Source: Carboxylicivirga linearis (GTDB lineage: Bacteria > Bacteroidota > Bacteroidia > Bacteroidales > Marinilabiliaceae). Taken from it: 35,646 nucleotides of DNA. The notes under the pieces are model-generated. The model searched no databases, was not told where the DNA came from, and saw only the letters and a program-made list of their open reading frames with translations. The stretch covers positions 1-35,646 of the forward strand of contig NZ_JAGUCO010000035.1 of assembly GCF_018271995.1 (NCBI RefSeq), given 5' to 3'. Shown here piece after piece: positions 34,496 through 35,646 of the stretch (positions are counted from its first letter, which is position 1; the number at the start of each line of letters is the position of its first letter). Position numbers and translations under genes: made by a program.

Positions 34496-34628
34496 TAACG
34501 TTTGCCGGATTCTCTTATGCCTCATTAGTCGATGTCGTGTCACCCGATAGGGGGACTAATATAGTAGACAAAGGCGTTAGGACGAGCAAAACCAGCTATG
34601 CTTTATTCCAGCGGGTTGTTGTGCGTTA
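34496..34628 (-). repeat. Intergenic repeat E1, best attC-like copy
   Basis: The 133-bp element starts TAACG (34496-34500) and ends CGTTA (34624-34628), perfect inverted ends. Inside these, GCCGGAT and TCCAGC form a second imperfect inverted pair. The core CTATGCTTTATTCCAGCG is at 34596-34613. The inner module with GTGTCACCCGATAGGGGGAC and GGACGAG is also present. The TAA stop codon of the SUKH gene (34626-34628) lies inside the terminal CGTTA. Confidence 0.78.
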
Positions 34629-35174
34629 TTTAATGTTTTTCATTATTTCATGAATCATATCATAAAAGCTATTAGCTAAATATTTTTCTGAATCAGATTG
34701 CTCATGGTCCCATACGTAAATTTGAAATTCTCCGTCTGAATTCAACTTGGTCGTATTAAAACATACCAATCCCCAATCCTCATAGTCAGCAAATGGAATT
34801 AACCCTCTCTCTAATACATCTTCTTTTGGCCACCCATCAAAAATTTGTTCAAGCAATACTTCTTTCCAACTGTCAGACATATGTCTGAATAGTAATATTG
34901 AAGAAAGGTTTGCTAGCTCAAAGAAGTGTTTATATTTTAAATAATATTTGTAGGAGTCAGGATATTTGTAGCCTATTTTATTTTCTATGTATTCTAAATC
35001 AGAGTCGGTTACAGTTGATTTAATAGGTTTCCATGCTAGTTCGTCATTTCTTTCGGGCTTGGCTTGGTCAACCATCATGCTAGGTACATCTTCCTTATCA
35101 AGGTAGAAAATATCAAACTTTGGACTTTTTAATCTCTCAATTGATTCGTCTATAAATTCTTCAATTATTTTCAT
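34626..35174 (-). CDS. SMI1/KNR4 (SUKH) family immunity-type protein
   Basis: This 182-residue soluble protein has a SUKH domain at about 55-175: DSDLEYIENKIGYKYPDSYKYYLKYKHFFELA is the conserved helix with the 'P.dY..fL' pattern, followed by LIPFADYEDWGLVCFNTTKLNSDGEFQIYVWDHEQ. The family includes many immunity proteins to polymorphic and contact-dependent toxins. No toxin gene is visible in the window, so it may be an orphan immunity gene picked up in the array. Its stop codon is inside repeat E1. Confidence 0.85.
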   Translation of the reverse strand: MKIIEEFIDESIERLKSPKFDIFYLDKEDVPSMMVDQAKPERNDELAWKPIKSTVTDSDLEYIENKIGYKYPDSYKYYLKYKHFFELANLSSILLFRHMSDSWKEVLLEQIFDGWPKEDVLERGLIPFADYEDWGLVCFNTTKLNSDGEFQIYVWDHEQSDSEKYLANSFYDMIHEIMKNIK

Positions 35175-35304
35175 TTTAAATTCTATAAGGTTTGTCTGGT
35201 TTAATTGTGCTTAACGTCAAAATTTATTTTTTTTAAATCCATTTTGAATTTGAATATTAGCTCAATAATTCAATCTTGCCTTTTGCGAGAATGCATTACG
35301 TTGA

Positions 35305-35412
35305 GTATATGCAAAGTAGGCGATTGCGGGCTTCAAACTTATCAAACCGTTGAGAATTCGAGGCGGGCTACAACCCTTGAATTTACTACTATTTCGCCTA
35401 TTTTGTATATAC
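35305..35412. repeat. 108-bp inverted repeat with 19-bp stem
   Basis: GTATATGCAAAGTAGGCGA (35305-35323) is inverted as TCGCCTATTTTGTATATAC (35394-35412). All 19 positions pair if two G-U pairs are allowed in RNA. The 70-bp interior has no gene. It could be a MITE, a recombination site or a terminator-like RNA; no family was recognised. Confidence 0.75.
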
Positions 35413-35509
35413 ATTGTACACTACTTACTTTTTATTTCTTGATATTGCTTAATGGTTCATTAACTGCCTATTAGATTGTTTCCAATTTCGTTATATTACC
35501 CAAAATTCA

Positions 35510-35561
35510 TATATTTGACATGTATTTGTATGTTAGAAAGTATATGAAGCGAAACATACAA
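35510..35561 (+). promoter_or_regulatory. Promoter-like site with 9-bp inverted repeat
   Basis: TATATTTG (35510-35517) fits the TAnnTTTG -7 box, with a near-match TTTC 20 bp upstream. Just downstream TTGTATGTT (35526-35534) is inverted as AACATACAA (35553-35561), a perfect 9-bp pair. The repeat would lie around the transcript start of a rightward gene beyond the window, where a repressor could bind. Confidence 0.4.
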
Positions 35562-35646
35562 AACACCCAGTAAATAAAGGGTTGTACAATATAGTAAAAA
35601 AACGAAAAACAGTTTGTATGGGAGCAAAAGTTAGTACGTCGATAGT

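Larger units (their letters stand above)
35175..35646. other. Gene-free 472-bp right end with hairpin and promoter-like site
   Basis: I find no credible gene here; an 89-codon plus-strand frame runs through the hairpin and has unconvincing composition. The stretch holds the large inverted repeat at 35305-35412 and a promoter-like site with a 9-bp inverted repeat at 35510-35561. The DNA after 35561 shows nothing recognisable. Confidence 0.6.

Noticed and set aside
29171-34628. CRISPR array
   Set aside because: The repeats are 0.6-1.6 kb apart with genes between them, vary in length and carry no regular spacers; no cas gene is seen.
29171-34628. The repeat family as ordinary rho-independent terminators
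   Set aside because: The copies follow stop codons, but the core is not followed by a T-run on the transcribed strand, and its sequence, not only its shape, is conserved.
35205-35474. 89-codon plus-strand frame in the right-end gap
   Set aside because: It runs through both arms of the 35305-35412 hairpin, has a composition unlike the real genes, and shows no domain or upstream signal.

Overview
The window comes from a low-GC member of the Bacteroidota, probably a marine or sediment Marinilabiliales-type organism (the order is inference). Evidence: several promoters match the Bacteroidota sigma pattern TTTG / TAnnTTTG with 19-20 bp spacing, one protein ends in a type IX secretion (T9SS) sorting domain, and families typical of the phylum are present (DUF4199, PRiA4 ORF3/TnpR-like protein before miaA, PorT-like barrels, TlpA-like lipoproteins).

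Layout. 1-360: a leftward stable-RNA cluster: SRP RNA, tRNA-Thr(TGT) and the 5' part of tRNA-Tyr(GTA), behind a well-formed promoter. 516-2733: a rightward operon (DUF4199 membrane protein, polyprenyl-phosphate-type GT2 glycosyltransferase, SAM methyltransferase). 2728-4707: leftward Nudix hydrolase, then miaA with a TnpR-like partner. 4941-7831: cytochrome c lipoprotein, a trans-sulfuration-type PLP enzyme and an Omp85/D15-like barrel.

8037-15599 is a sulfur assimilation block: Rrf2 regulator and cysK, then cysJ, cysI, DUF2061, precorrin-2 dehydrogenase and a CobA-HemD fusion. Together they reduce sulfite to sulfide, make the siroheme the reductase needs, and fix sulfide into cysteine. The fusion carries an N-terminal stretch that resembles a degenerate piece of HemC. 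15684-17243: dps and oxyR are divergent around a shared control region with a perfect 15-bp palindrome. 17240-21716: a large secreted coiled-coil protein, D-lactate dehydrogenase ldhA and a CPA2-type antiporter.

21915-35174 is accessory DNA: short genes, all on the minus strand and mostly secreted, lipoprotein or membrane proteins. Between 29.1 and 34.6 kb nearly every intergenic gap carries the same repeat just after a stop codon (core on the + strand CATGCTTTATTTCCAGCG), with inverted ends TAACG/CGTTA in the best copy. One-gene units, one orientation and a structured repeat after each gene look like a gene-cassette array with attC-like sites; no integrase is in the window. The array also contains a duplicated, truncated barrel gene and a pair of paralogous barrels. 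35175-35646 has no gene but holds a 19-bp-stem hairpin and a promoter-like site with a 9-bp inverted repeat.
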